The notes: generated by a model from the sequence alone, not told the origin. A stretch of 64,000 nucleotides of DNA from Paucidesulfovibrio sp036541255 (GCA_036541255.1 JAZHDD010000059.1:89056-153055); one strand, 5' to 3'; shown: positions 34,230 through 43,851, counted from the first letter of the stretch. Program-made: numbers and translations.

Positions 34230-34982
34230 GTGCAACTTGAAACAATGCTCCAGGCTGAGGGGCTGACCCTTGCCTACCGCGAGGGCCCGCCTGTTCTCGA
34301 GGGGTTTTCTTTACAATTACGGCAGGGGGAAACCTTGGCCGTGGTTGGTCCTTCCGGTTGTGGTAAAACCACATTGCTTTATGCCTTGAGCGGCTTGACG
34401 CATCCTGCTGCCGGACGAGTGACATTGCGCGGTCGTCCCGTGGATCGGCCCTTGCCTGAGATATCCTTTATCCTCCAGGATTATGGGCTTCTGCCCTGGC
34501 GGACCGTGCTTCAAAATGTGGCTTTGGGACTCAAAATTCAGTGTGTTCCCAGAGCCGAACGTAGAGAACGTGCCAGGATGCAGCTTGCGGATGTCGGCAT
34601 TACGGGTAGGGACAATGATTATCCGGCGGCATTGTCCGGCGGCGAACAGCAGCGGGTGGCCATTGCCCGGGCTTTTGTCTCCAATCCGAGTTTGTTGCTC
34701 ATGGATGAACCTTTTTCTTCGTTGGATGCGTTGACCCGGGAAAAATTGCAGGCGGCCTTGCTCGATATCTGGCGCGGTCGTCTTGTTCCGTACGTGTTGG
34801 TCACACACAGTCTGGAAGAAGCCGTATTCCTGGGGCGGCGTATTCTGGTACTGGCCGGCACGCCGGCCCGAATCGCTGCCTGTTTTGAGAATCCAGGATT
34901 CGGTACGCCCGGACATCGGGACAGTGATCAATATTTTCAGCTTTTGCGCGAGTTGCGCAGAACTGTGGAGCGGTTCTGGTGA
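34230..34982 (+). CDS. ABC transporter ATP-binding protein (SsuB/TauB-like)
   Basis: This ATPase of about 250 residues shows Walker A GPSGCGKTTL, Q-loop LQDYGLLPWRT, signature LSGGEQQRVAIARAF, Walker B LLLMDEPFSSLD and H-loop VTHSLEEAV. Starts at GTG 34224, GTG 34230 and ATG 34245 are all possible; I prefer 34230 because GGGTGA lies just upstream. It overlaps the permease gene by four bases (GTGA). Confidence 0.9.
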   Translation: MQLETMLQAEGLTLAYREGPPVLEGFSLQLRQGETLAVVGPSGCGKTTLLYALSGLTHPAAGRVTLRGRPVDRPLPEISFILQDYGLLPWRTVLQNVALGLKIQCVPRAERRERARMQLADVGITGRDNDYPAALSGGEQQRVAIARAFVSNPSLLLMDEPFSSLDALTREKLQAALLDIWRGRLVPYVLVTHSLEEAVFLGRRILVLAGTPARIAACFENPGFGTPGHRDSDQYFQLLRELRRTVERFW

Positions 34983-35740
34983 ACAGGCTCAAGTCGCTTT
35001 TTTCCTATGCCCTGGTCGTGGTGGTCCTAGGCGTGTTGTGGAAAATCGCCGCTATGGTTCTGGGTAGCGTCCTGCTTCCACCGCCCGAGGTCGCGGCCTC
35101 GGCGTTTTGGCATGCGCTCGGGACCGCCACGTTTTGGGGACATTTTGAAGCCTCGGCGTTTCGGGCCACTGCTGCCATGTTTCTGGCCTTTGTCCTGGCC
35201 TTTCCCCTGGGAGTGCTCATGGGGGGCTTTCCCCGGCTGGACAGCATTCTTGCTCCCTTCGTTTTCCTGACCTACCCGATTCCCAAGATCGTGCTTCTGC
35301 CCGTGTTCCTCCTGTTGCTCGGTCTGGGTGACACCGCAAAAATCGCCATGATCGGTTTGATCCTCTGGTATCAGATACTCGTGACCACGCGGGACGGGGT
35401 GCGGCTGGTCAATGCCAAGTATTTGGACTCTGTGAGTTCGTTGGGCGGAACACGACGGGATCTGCTTCTGGAGGTGCTGGTTCCGGCGGCCTTGCCGCAT
35501 GGGTTCACCGCTCTGCGGCTGGGCACGGGCACCAGCGTGGCAGTGCTGTTTTTCGTGGAGTCCTTTGCCACCTCTTCCGGACTGGGGTATCTGATCATGG
35601 ACGCCTGGGGGCGTATGGATTATCCATCCATGTTCACTGGCATTTTCGGTATGAGTGCACTTGGCGCTATATTGTATGAACTGGCGAATCTGCTGGAACG
35701 GCATTGTTGCCGCTGGAAGGACGTTCAACGAGGAGAGTAG
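34979..35740 (+). CDS. ABC transporter permease (SsuC/TauC-like)
   Basis: This 253-residue inner-membrane protein has about six membrane helices and the coupling motif SLGGTRRDLLLEVLVPAALPH. It starts with GTG overlapping the stop of the ATPase gene. It completes a binding protein - ATPase - permease set of the taurine/sulfonate/nitrate type. Such transporters can supply sulfur or vitamin precursors. Confidence 0.9.
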   Translation: MNRLKSLFSYALVVVVLGVLWKIAAMVLGSVLLPPPEVAASAFWHALGTATFWGHFEASAFRATAAMFLAFVLAFPLGVLMGGFPRLDSILAPFVFLTYPIPKIVLLPVFLLLLGLGDTAKIAMIGLILWYQILVTTRDGVRLVNAKYLDSVSSLGGTRRDLLLEVLVPAALPHGFTALRLGTGTSVAVLFFVESFATSSGLGYLIMDAWGRMDYPSMFTGIFGMSALGAILYELANLLERHCCRWKDVQRGE

Positions 35741-35746
35741 GGCATC

Positions 35747-36778
35747 ATGCCCACGCGCAAACTTGAATTTGACGACAGCAATTTGGCTGCCCGGTTGTTT
35801 GGGCCGCGTAACGCTCATTTGGACCTCTTGGCCGAGAAGGCCCGGGTGCGTATCGATTCGCGTGGCGCAAGCGTGACCATCAACGGCGAGGATGAGGCGG
35901 ACATCGAATTGGCGGCCAATGCCCTGTCCCAGTTGTATGCCATGCTTCGGGCTGGCAAGCGGGTGCATCCGCAGGACGTTGACTGTGCTTGCCGCATCCT
36001 GGCGCGCGATCCTTCGGCCCGGATTCGCGACGTGTTCGAAGATACGGTCTATGCAGCCTCTCCGCGCAAGACCATTGCTCCCAAGACCTTGACCCAGCGT
36101 GAATATCTCGACGCCATCCGTAAGAACGATCTGGTGTTCGCAGTGGGGCCCGCGGGAACCGGCAAGACCTACATGGCCGTAGCCATGGCCGCAGCGGCTC
36201 TGGCCAAGCGTGAGGTCAAGCGCATCGTGCTGACGCGGCCCGCAGTGGAGGCCGGGGAGAAGCTCGGCTTCCTGCCGGGCGATCTCGTGGAAAAGGTCAA
36301 CCCTTATCTGCGTCCGCTGTACGACGCTCTGCACGATATGATGGATTTCGAGCGGGTGCAGGAGTTGCTGAACACGGGTGTAATCGAGGTGGCTCCCCTG
36401 GCTTTCATGCGCGGCCGTACGCTCAATGACGCCTTTGTGATCCTGGACGAAGCCCAGAACACTACGCCGGAACAGATGAAGATGTTTTTAACCCGCCTGG
36501 GGTTTGGATCGCGTGCCGTGGTCACTGGCGACGTGACCCAGATAGACCTGCCCAGCCGCCAGGTTTCCGGGTTGGTTCAGGCCGTGAGCATCCTTGAAGA
36601 TGTCCAGGGCATCGACATCGTCCATTTTAACGAGGAGGACGTGATCCGTCATCCTCTGGTGGGGCGTATCGTGCAGGCTTACGACCGTCACGGCAACGGC
36701 GGAGACCGCACGGCCCGCCGCAGCGACGGCAGTGTCGGCGATGGGGTGGATCAAGCGGAAGAGCGGGGAGGAAAGTAA
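35747..36778 (+). CDS. phoH: PhoH family ATPase
   Basis: This 343-residue P-loop ATPase of the PhoH/YbeZ type is linked to RNA metabolism and ribosome maturation. An N-terminal KH-like region (about residues 15-100) precedes Walker A GPAGTGKTYMAV, Walker B FVILDEAQN and the VVTGDVTQIDLP motif. It overlaps ybeY by one base (TAATG), the conserved phoH-ybeY pairing. AGGAG precedes the ATG. Confidence 0.94.
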   Translation: MPTRKLEFDDSNLAARLFGPRNAHLDLLAEKARVRIDSRGASVTINGEDEADIELAANALSQLYAMLRAGKRVHPQDVDCACRILARDPSARIRDVFEDTVYAASPRKTIAPKTLTQREYLDAIRKNDLVFAVGPAGTGKTYMAVAMAAAALAKREVKRIVLTRPAVEAGEKLGFLPGDLVEKVNPYLRPLYDALHDMMDFERVQELLNTGVIEVAPLAFMRGRTLNDAFVILDEAQNTTPEQMKMFLTRLGFGSRAVVTGDVTQIDLPSRQVSGLVQAVSILEDVQGIDIVHFNEEDVIRHPLVGRIVQAYDRHGNGGDRTARRSDGSVGDGVDQAEERGGK

Positions 36779-37317
36779 TGGTAAGGATTTTTGTTGAAGC
36801 CGCTCTGCCTCCGGGGTTTCCGTTGAATCGCTCCGAGTTGAAGCCGTTGCTGACCACCATTCAGGAGAGCCTGGGCTTGGAAAGGGCGTCCTATAATTTG
36901 CGTCTTGTCAATGACGCGGAGATTGCCCGTCTCAATCAGCAATATTTAGGTTGCGTCGGCCCTACCAATGTGCTCAGTTTCCCTGCGGACGACGACACGG
37001 ATGCGGAATGGCGGGATGCGTTGGACGATCTGCCTGGTGAATTGCATGCGGCTTTGGAGAGTTTGCAGACGCAAGCGTTACCGGACAGTGGGCCGGACAG
37101 TTCGACGGAAGCGGAACTGGGCGGCATTGCCTTGTCCGTGGACACGTTGGTGCGGGAAGTTTTTCTATACGGCCAGGACCCCGCCGAACATCTCTCCCGG
37201 CTTCTCGCCCATGCCCTGCTGCATCTGTCAGGCCTGGATCACAGCCCGGAAATGGACGCGCTGACAGAAGCCGCCGTAACCGCCGCCACGGAGCACGTCG
37301 CGGGCCGCACAGAATAA
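36778..37317 (+). CDS. ybeY: Endoribonuclease YbeY
   Basis: YbeY is a zinc-dependent RNase acting in 16S rRNA 3' maturation and ribosome quality control. The zinc motif is complete: histidines in HALLHLSGLDH have the H-x3-H-x5-H spacing. The NVLSFP segment is also conserved. The 179-residue protein carries a variable insertion of about 30 residues (around 75-110) before the second half, giving a slightly long form. It is coupled to phoH. Confidence 0.93.
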   Translation: MVRIFVEAALPPGFPLNRSELKPLLTTIQESLGLERASYNLRLVNDAEIARLNQQYLGCVGPTNVLSFPADDDTDAEWRDALDDLPGELHAALESLQTQALPDSGPDSSTEAELGGIALSVDTLVREVFLYGQDPAEHLSRLLAHALLHLSGLDHSPEMDALTEAAVTAATEHVAGRTE

Positions 37318-37415
37318 GCGATACGAGCCCCTGAGCATTGCTTTACATTCATGCCCGGCTAAGGCATGATTCTCACCTTTTCGTATCAGAGCAAAGATTA
37401 TTCGGAGCCATGAAC

Positions 37416-38312
37416 ATGACACACTTTCTGTCGATTTTGGATATGTCCCGCGAGGATGCAGCCAAGGTGTTGCTCCGGGCCAAAAAAATCAAGCAGGACA
37501 AGGTTCGCAACGATTTTCTGGCCGGAAAGACTGTGGTGCTTATTTTTGAAAAAGCATCCACGCGAACTCGCGTTTCCTTTGAAGTGGGCGTCCGTCAGTT
37601 GGGCGGGCAGAGCCTGCTCATGACTCCTGCGGAATCGCAATTGGGTCGAAGCGAACCCATCAAAGATACGGCACGCGTTTTGTCGCGCTATGTGGACGGG
37701 CTCGTGGTCCGCACCTTTGGCCAGGACGTGTTGGAAACTCTTGTGGAGTATGGCACCATCCCGGTGATCAATGCCTTGACGGACATGTATCATCCCTGTC
37801 AGGTCATGAGCGACGTGCTGACCATGCACGAGCGTACGCCGAACCTGGAACAGGTCAAGGTGGCCTGGGTTGGCGACGGTAACAATATGGCTCATTCCTT
37901 CATCAACGCCGCGGCCCGATTCCCGTTTTCGCTTTCCTTGGCCTGCCCCAAAGGCTACGAGCCCGATCCGCAGATCGTGGCCAGAGCCGTTGAACAGGGT
38001 GCCAGGATCGAGCTCAGCGATGATCCGCATAAGGCCGTGTCCGGTGCGCACTATGTGAATACCGATGTCTGGGCTTCCATGGGCCAGGAAGAAGAACAGA
38101 AATTGCGCGAGGCCGCTTTTGCCGGGTACGAGGTGAATGGCGCGCTCATGTCTTTGGCGGATCCTGCCTGCAAGTTCCTGCACTGCCTGCCCGCCCACCG
38201 GGGTGAGGAGGTCAGCGAGGAAGTGTTTGAAAGCGAGGCGTCCGTGGTTTTCGATCAAGCCGAGAATCGCCTGCACATGCAGAAGGCGATCATGGAATGG
38301 GCCTTTGTGTAA
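37416..38312 (+). CDS. argF: Ornithine carbamoyltransferase
   Basis: ArgF makes citrulline from ornithine and carbamoyl phosphate. The carbamoyl-phosphate site FEKASTRTRVSFE, the VNALTDMYHPCQ-like segment (INALTDMYHPCQ) and the ornithine-binding HCLPAHRGEEV motif are present. I chose the ATG at 37416 because GGAG is eight bases upstream; an ATG at 37410 is too close to it. The gene gives 298 residues and begins argF-argG-argH. Confidence 0.95.
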   Translation: MTHFLSILDMSREDAAKVLLRAKKIKQDKVRNDFLAGKTVVLIFEKASTRTRVSFEVGVRQLGGQSLLMTPAESQLGRSEPIKDTARVLSRYVDGLVVRTFGQDVLETLVEYGTIPVINALTDMYHPCQVMSDVLTMHERTPNLEQVKVAWVGDGNNMAHSFINAAARFPFSLSLACPKGYEPDPQIVARAVEQGARIELSDDPHKAVSGAHYVNTDVWASMGQEEEQKLREAAFAGYEVNGALMSLADPACKFLHCLPAHRGEEVSEEVFESEASVVFDQAENRLHMQKAIMEWAFV

Positions 38313-38351
38313 GGCCGGTTATACAAATACTTTTTGAGGTAACATTACGCA

Positions 38352-39575
38352 ATGAGCAGCATCAAGAAGGTCGTTCTGGCCTATTCCGGCGGACTGGACA
38401 CGTCCGTGATCCTGAAGTGGATCAAGAAGCACTACAATTGTGAAGTCGTCACTCTGACCGCGGACCTGGGACAGGGTGAGGAGTTGGACGGCATCGAAGA
38501 GAAAGCCCTGAAGACCGGTGCTTCCAAGGCCTATGTCGAGGACCTGCGCGAAGAGTTCGTGCGCGACTATATCTTTCCGGCTTTCCGGGCCAACGCCCTG
38601 TACGAGGGGCGGTATCTCATGGGTACTGCCATTGCCCGTCCCCTGATCGCCAAGCGCATGGTGGAGATAGCCAACATGGAAGGCGCTCAGGCCGTGGCGC
38701 ACGGCGCAACGGGCAAGGGGAACGACCAAGTCCGTTTCGAGTTGGCCGCCATGGGACTGGAGCCCCGGCTCAAGACCATTGCCCCTTGGCGCGAATGGGA
38801 CCTCAAGTCCCGTTCGGACCTGATGGCCTTTGCCGAGGCCAACGAAATTCCCATCCCGGTGAGCCGCCAGAAACCCTGGTCCATCGACGCCAACATGCTG
38901 CATATCAGTTTTGAAGGCGGGGAATTGGAAGATCCCTGGAACGAGCCGGGTCCCGATTGCTTTCGGTTCACCCAGCCCGTGGAAAAGGCTCCGGATCAGG
39001 CCGAGATTTTGACCATCGACTTTGAGGCGGGCGATCCCGTGGCCCTCAATTCGGTCAAACACTCGCCTGCGGCCTTGCTACAGAAGCTCAACGAAATCGG
39101 CGGCAAGCACGGTATCGGCCGGGTGGACATGGTCGAGAACCGTTTCGTGGGCATGAAGTCCCGCGGCGTTTACGAGACTCCGGGCGGCACGATTCTGCAT
39201 GTGGCGCATCGTGATCTGGAAGGTCTGACCATGGACCGCGAGGTCATGCATCTGCGCGACAGCCTGATTCCCCGCTACGCTGAGATGATTTATTACGGCT
39301 ACTGGTTCTCGCCCGAGCGGGAAGCTTTGCAGGCCATGATCGACAAGAGCCAGGAGAAGGTGACGGGCACGGTACGGCTTAAGCTGTACAAGGGTAATGT
39401 CATTCCTCTTGGTCGTAAGTCGCCGTACTCCATGTATAATATGGACTTAGCCACCTTTGAGGAAGATGTGATCTACGACCAGACCGACGCCAACGGCTTT
39501 ATCAAGCTCGTGGGCTTGCGGCTCAAGGGGCGCATGCAGCAGAGCAAATGGGGCGGTCGGGACACCGACGATTAA
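38352..39575 (+). CDS. argG: Argininosuccinate synthase
   Basis: ArgG joins citrulline and aspartate with ATP. The 407-residue protein has the N-type ATP pyrophosphatase loop AYSGGLDTSV and the family motifs AHGATGKGNDQVRFE and GRKSPYSMY. It sits 39 bases after argF and 14 bases before argH. Confidence 0.96.
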   Translation: MSSIKKVVLAYSGGLDTSVILKWIKKHYNCEVVTLTADLGQGEELDGIEEKALKTGASKAYVEDLREEFVRDYIFPAFRANALYEGRYLMGTAIARPLIAKRMVEIANMEGAQAVAHGATGKGNDQVRFELAAMGLEPRLKTIAPWREWDLKSRSDLMAFAEANEIPIPVSRQKPWSIDANMLHISFEGGELEDPWNEPGPDCFRFTQPVEKAPDQAEILTIDFEAGDPVALNSVKHSPAALLQKLNEIGGKHGIGRVDMVENRFVGMKSRGVYETPGGTILHVAHRDLEGLTMDREVMHLRDSLIPRYAEMIYYGYWFSPEREALQAMIDKSQEKVTGTVRLKLYKGNVIPLGRKSPYSMYNMDLATFEEDVIYDQTDANGFIKLVGLRLKGRMQQSKWGGRDTDD

Positions 39576-39589
39576 GGACGGATCAAGGC

Positions 39590-40987
39590 ATGGCGGAGAA
39601 AAAGCTCTGGGGCGGCAGGTTCAGCGAAGGGACCAAGGCTTCGGTGGAACAATACACCGAATCCATTTCCTTTGACTGGCGTCTTTTTCGCGAGGACATT
39701 GCTGGTTCGCAAGCCCATGCGCGAATGCTCGCCCGTCAGGGCGTGCTGACGCCGGAAGAGGGCGACGTCATCGTGCGTGGGCTCGACGAGGTCCGCAAGG
39801 AGATCGAGTCCGGCACCCTGCAGTGGAAAACCGAGCTTGAAGACGTGCATATGAACATAGAGGCGCGGCTGACCGAACTCATCGGGCCTCTGGGCGGCAA
39901 ACTGCACACGGGCCGCAGTCGCAACGATCAGGTAGGCCTGGATTTTCGGTTGTACGTCGCCGGTCGTCTGGGACAATGGCGGAATCTGCTCGCCAAGCTT
40001 GTGGCCGTGCTCGTGGAGCGCGCTGCCGAGAACCGCGACGTGCTGCTGCCCGGATGTACGCATTTTCAGCCCGCCCAGCCCGTGAGCCTGGCCCAACACC
40101 TTTTGGCGTATGCCTGCATGTTCCGGCGCGACCATGAGCGTGTCGGGGATTGTCTGAAACGGGTTTGCGTCTCGCCCTTGGGGGCGGCCGCACTTGCCGG
40201 AACGACCTATCCTCTTGATCCGGCCTCGGTTGCTGCGGAATTGGGTTTTGAGCGGGCTTTCGACAACAGCATGGACGCTGTGTCGGATCGGGATTACGCG
40301 GTTGAGTCGCTGTGTGCGGCCAGCCTGTGTATGGCTCATTTGAGTCGTCTTTGCGAAGAGTTGATTATTTGGGCCAATCCACAGTTTGGTTTTGTGCGTT
40401 TGCCCGATGCCTATTCTACGGGCTCGTCCATCATGCCCCAGAAGAAGAATCCGGACATCTGCGAACTCATGCGCGGCAAGACGGGGCGGGTATACGGCGC
40501 ATTGGTCACGTTGCTGACCCTGATCAAGGGGCTGCCCATGACCTACAACCGGGATTTGCAGGAAGATAAGGAACCGTTCTTTGATGCGGACGCTACATTG
40601 AGTGCCTCTCTTGACATCATGGCCGACATGCTTGCCGAGATTGGTTTCGTGCCGACAGCCATGGAAGCGGCCCTGGATGCAGGATTTCTCAATGCCACGG
40701 AACTGGCTGACTATCTGGTCGGACGGGGCATGCCGTTCCGGCAGGCGCATCATGCTTCAGGGGCGTGCGTGGCCCTGGCCGAATCCCTGGGGTGCGGCCT
40801 GAGCGATCTCAGCGTGGAGCAGATGCGCAAGGCCGGGGCTGGTGTGGATGAGGACGTGTTTCTTGTCCTTTCGTATCGAACCTCTGTGGAGCGACGCGTT
40901 TCTCCCGGAAGCACCGGGCCGACATCCGTGGAGTCCCAGCTTTCCGCGCTGCGTTCTTGGCTGGTCAGCCTGGGAGTGGGAGAATGA
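39590..40987 (+). CDS. argH: Argininosuccinate lyase
   Basis: ArgH splits argininosuccinate into arginine and fumarate. The 465-residue protein begins KLWGGRFSEGT and holds the superfamily signature GSSIMPQKKNPD, with the catalytic serine in its mobile loop. The TGRSRNDQV segment is also present. The ATG at 39590 matches the family N-terminus; the open frame upstream overlaps argG. It overlaps the next gene by ATGA. Confidence 0.96.
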   Translation: MAEKKLWGGRFSEGTKASVEQYTESISFDWRLFREDIAGSQAHARMLARQGVLTPEEGDVIVRGLDEVRKEIESGTLQWKTELEDVHMNIEARLTELIGPLGGKLHTGRSRNDQVGLDFRLYVAGRLGQWRNLLAKLVAVLVERAAENRDVLLPGCTHFQPAQPVSLAQHLLAYACMFRRDHERVGDCLKRVCVSPLGAAALAGTTYPLDPASVAAELGFERAFDNSMDAVSDRDYAVESLCAASLCMAHLSRLCEELIIWANPQFGFVRLPDAYSTGSSIMPQKKNPDICELMRGKTGRVYGALVTLLTLIKGLPMTYNRDLQEDKEPFFDADATLSASLDIMADMLAEIGFVPTAMEAALDAGFLNATELADYLVGRGMPFRQAHHASGACVALAESLGCGLSDLSVEQMRKAGAGVDEDVFLVLSYRTSVERRVSPGSTGPTSVESQLSALRSWLVSLGVGE

Positions 40988-41526
40988 TCCTTACCGAGAA
41001 GCATGTCCAAATCCTGAAGCATATTCAGGCGTATGCCAATGTGAAGCGGTACCATGGCATGCTTCCGGAACGCGAGGCTCTGGCCTATGACGAACTTGTG
41101 CTGGACTCCCTCAAAGAGAATGGCTTGGTGGAGGAGGGCATGATCATGACCTCCTGCGGGTCCAATCCCAAGGGGTATCGACTGTCCGACGGTGCGCGGG
41201 CGGAATTGGAAGCCTTTGGCATCGATTTTACAGATCGTGGATGGGAAAAGGTCCGTAATGACGACAATGTGTCTATGGATCAACTTGATAAAGAACATAT
41301 TGAAATGCTTCGGGATATTTACCATCTTTCCCGAGTCAGCAGGAATCATGGTGTGGCTCCCGGCGCCGTGCTCGACGACTACGAAAAACCATTGTTGCGT
41401 ATGCTCTATGACATGGGCTACGTCTTTCACATCAAGCTGAAGGGCAAGAACGTAAAGCACGGTGACGGCTACGTGCTTTCGGACAAAGCCACACGACTGC
41501 TGCGGCAGATCGGGCTTGAAGGGTGA
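40984..41526 (+). CDS. Hypothetical protein with two tandem winged-helix-like repeats
   Basis: I do not recognise the family of this 180-residue soluble protein. Residues about 4-78 and about 100-178 are visibly related. Each has a helix with E/K-H-(I/V)-x-(I/M)-L, then a YHG/NHG turn, a helical middle, and a closing GYxLSD segment with K/A-R residues before a final GI/GL. The shape resembles winged-helix DNA-binding modules, so a regulatory role is possible. Its start overlaps the argH stop (ATGA), implying coupled translation with argH. It ends just before selC on the other strand. Confidence 0.75.
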   Translation: MILTEKHVQILKHIQAYANVKRYHGMLPEREALAYDELVLDSLKENGLVEEGMIMTSCGSNPKGYRLSDGARAELEAFGIDFTDRGWEKVRNDDNVSMDQLDKEHIEMLRDIYHLSRVSRNHGVAPGAVLDDYEKPLLRMLYDMGYVFHIKLKGKNVKHGDGYVLSDKATRLLRQIGLEG

Positions 41527-41569
41527 TACGGGAGTTTCCGCGGGGAATGCGACCGCTTGGTGGGGATGA

Positions 41570-41663
41570 TGGCGGAAGCGTATAGGAGTCGAACCTACCG
41601 CGGACGTTGCCGCCCGCCACTGGGTTTGAAGCCCAGGCGCCACACCGGTGACGAAACGCTTCC
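41570..41663 (-). tRNA. selC: tRNA-Sec (anticodon TCA)
   Basis: On the minus strand an eight-base-pair acceptor stem GGAAGCGT/ACGCTTCC is followed by a D-arm. The anticodon arm is CTGGG-CTTCAAA-CCCAG with TCA in the loop. A long GC-rich variable arm and a T-arm with GGTTCGACTCC follow. G is at the discriminator position and CCA is encoded (41570-41572). The 8-bp acceptor stem, UGA-reading anticodon and long extra arm are diagnostic for bacterial selenocysteine tRNA. It implies that SelA, SelB and SelD are encoded elsewhere in the genome. Confidence 0.95.
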
Positions 41664-41835
41664 ATAGTCGGAAATACTGGCTATCAGGTTTGTGCCCTAC
41701 GCGCAAGAAACGTGAATCAAAGCTGCTCCCTCTTGTCTTTTTTCGCAGGAGGGTTACATTGTCATTCATTGGCCGTCCTTTGCGGCGCATATGCCGAGAG
41801 GCGCATCCGAACAGGCTCGATCCGGAGGAACAAGC

Positions 41836-43836
41836 TTGAATAATTTCGGCAAGAATCTGCTCATCTGGGCGACGATTTCGATCATGATGGTCGTGTTGTT
41901 CAACCTTTTGAATCAGACCCAGACTCAGGACCAGCGTATTCCCTACAGCGATTTTCTTATTCGCGTGGAATCGGGTGGTGTGGATTCCGTGCTCATACAG
42001 GGCCGGGAAATCAACGGCGTGACCGGGTCGGGAGAAAAATTCACGACCTTCTCCCCGGACGACCCCAAGCTTGTGGAAAAATTGGTCGGGAACAATGTCC
42101 GTATCATGGCCGAGCCTCCTGAGGATGCTCCATGGTATATGACGCTTTTGGTGTCCTGGTTCCCCATGCTTCTGCTCATCGGCGTCTGGGTGTTCTTCAT
42201 GCGCCAGATGCAGGGCGGAGGCTCCGGCGGGCGTGGGGCCATGTCCTTTGGTCGCTCCAAGGCCCGGCTTATCAACGAGGAGATGACCAAGGTCACCTTT
42301 GAAGATGTTGCCGGTGTGGACGAGGCCAAGGAAGAACTTTCGGAAGTCGTGGATTTCCTGCGCGAACCCCGCCGTTTTACACGGTTGGGAGGGCGGATTC
42401 CCAAAGGTGTACTTTTGGTCGGCCCTCCGGGCACCGGTAAGACACTGTTGGCTCGTGCCGTGGCAGGCGAGGCAGGAGTTCCGTTTTTTTCCATTTCGGG
42501 TTCGGATTTTGTTGAAATGTTCGTGGGTGTGGGCGCTTCGCGCGTGCGCGATCTTTTTGCTCAGGGCAAAAAAAATGCTCCCTGCCTGATCTTCATCGAC
42601 GAAATTGACGCCGTGGGCCGCCAACGTGGGGCCGGCCTGGGCGGCGGGCATGACGAGCGCGAACAGACCTTGAACCAGCTTCTCGTGGAAATGGACGGTT
42701 TCGAGTCCAACGAGGGCGTTATTCTGGTGGCGGCCACCAACCGGCCGGACGTTCTTGATCCGGCGTTGTTGCGGCCTGGTCGTTTCGACCGTCAAGTGGT
42801 TGTCCCGACTCCGGACGTGCGCGGCCGTGAGCGTATCCTCAAGGTGCACACCCGCCGGGTCCCTCTGGCCAAGGATGTGGACCTGGGAGCCATTGCACGC
42901 GGCACGCCCGGTTTCTCCGGTGCCGACCTGGAAAACCTAGTCAACGAGGCTGCGCTCTATGCGGCCAAGATGAATCAGGAATCCGTGGAGAACAAGGATT
43001 TCGAGGAAGCCAAGGACAAGGTGCTCATGGGCAAGGAACGCCGGAGTGTCATCCTCAGCGAGCAGGAAAAGACCACTACGGCTTATCATGAAGCGGGTCA
43101 TGCCCTGGTGGCCAAACTCCTGCCCGGTACCGACCCGGTGCACAAGGTCTCCATCATTCCGCGCGGCATGGCTTTGGGCGTGACCCAGCAATTGCCCGTG
43201 GACGATCGTCACAACTATTCCAAAGACTATCTTGAAAATCAGCTGACGATGCTGCTTGGCGGCAGAGTGGCCGAGGAACTCGCCCTGAATCAGATGACCA
43301 CGGGCGCGTCCAACGATATCGAGCGGGCCACAAAGCTTGCCCGCAGCATGGTCTGTCAATGGGGCATGAGCGAAAAACTCGGTCCTCTTTCTTTTGGCGA
43401 CAATCAGGAACAGGTTTTCCTGGGCAAAGAGCTGGTGCATAATCGCAATTTCGGTGAGGAGACCGCACGGACCATTGACGAGGAAGTGCGGCGGATCATC
43501 GACACGGCTCATGAGAATGCGCGGAAGCTGGTGTCTGAAAATCGTGAACACCTTGACCGCATCGCTGCGGCCTTGCTGGAACGTGAGACCATCAGCGGTG
43601 CTGACATTGACCTGCTTTTGGCTGGCGAAGAGTTGCCCCCACAGAATTCCAATGGCGGTTCGGATGATCCGACCGGCAATGGATCAGAGGGGGAAGGTTC
43701 CGGGCCGGGATATGCCCCGGTAGAGGAATCCGCCGCGGGAACGAAAAGCGCCGATGCGGGAGACGATGAATTTACCCTGGAAGAATCCGAAGAATCGGAT
43801 GGGACCCGGGGTGACGGCGGACGCAACCTGCAATAG
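41836..43836 (+). CDS. ftsH: ATP-dependent zinc metalloprotease FtsH
   Basis: This membrane-bound AAA+ protease degrades unstable and misassembled membrane proteins. Two N-terminal membrane helices (about residues 7-26 and 110-130) flank a periplasmic domain. Walker A GPPGTGKT, Walker B IFIDEIDAVGRQRG, the SRH region and the zinc motif HEAGH follow, then an acidic Gly/Ser/Glu-rich tail. I chose the TTG at 41836 (NNFGKNL) because GGAGGA precedes it at the right distance and it matches FtsH N-termini. An ATG at 41791 would add 15 odd residues. The length is 666 residues. It heads a cluster with folP and the c-di-AMP genes. Confidence 0.95.
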   Translation: MNNFGKNLLIWATISIMMVVLFNLLNQTQTQDQRIPYSDFLIRVESGGVDSVLIQGREINGVTGSGEKFTTFSPDDPKLVEKLVGNNVRIMAEPPEDAPWYMTLLVSWFPMLLLIGVWVFFMRQMQGGGSGGRGAMSFGRSKARLINEEMTKVTFEDVAGVDEAKEELSEVVDFLREPRRFTRLGGRIPKGVLLVGPPGTGKTLLARAVAGEAGVPFFSISGSDFVEMFVGVGASRVRDLFAQGKKNAPCLIFIDEIDAVGRQRGAGLGGGHDEREQTLNQLLVEMDGFESNEGVILVAATNRPDVLDPALLRPGRFDRQVVVPTPDVRGRERILKVHTRRVPLAKDVDLGAIARGTPGFSGADLENLVNEAALYAAKMNQESVENKDFEEAKDKVLMGKERRSVILSEQEKTTTAYHEAGHALVAKLLPGTDPVHKVSIIPRGMALGVTQQLPVDDRHNYSKDYLENQLTMLLGGRVAEELALNQMTTGASNDIERATKLARSMVCQWGMSEKLGPLSFGDNQEQVFLGKELVHNRNFGEETARTIDEEVRRIIDTAHENARKLVSENREHLDRIAAALLERETISGADIDLLLAGEELPPQNSNGGSDDPTGNGSEGEGSGPGYAPVEESAAGTKSADAGDDEFTLEESEESDGTRGDGGRNLQ

Positions 43837-43851
43837 GATGGCACTGGGCGC

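Noticed and set aside
40750..42849. 699-codon minus-strand frame
   Set aside because: It covers the argH end, the duplicated protein gene, the selC tRNA and the start of ftsH in antisense. It has no recognisable domain.
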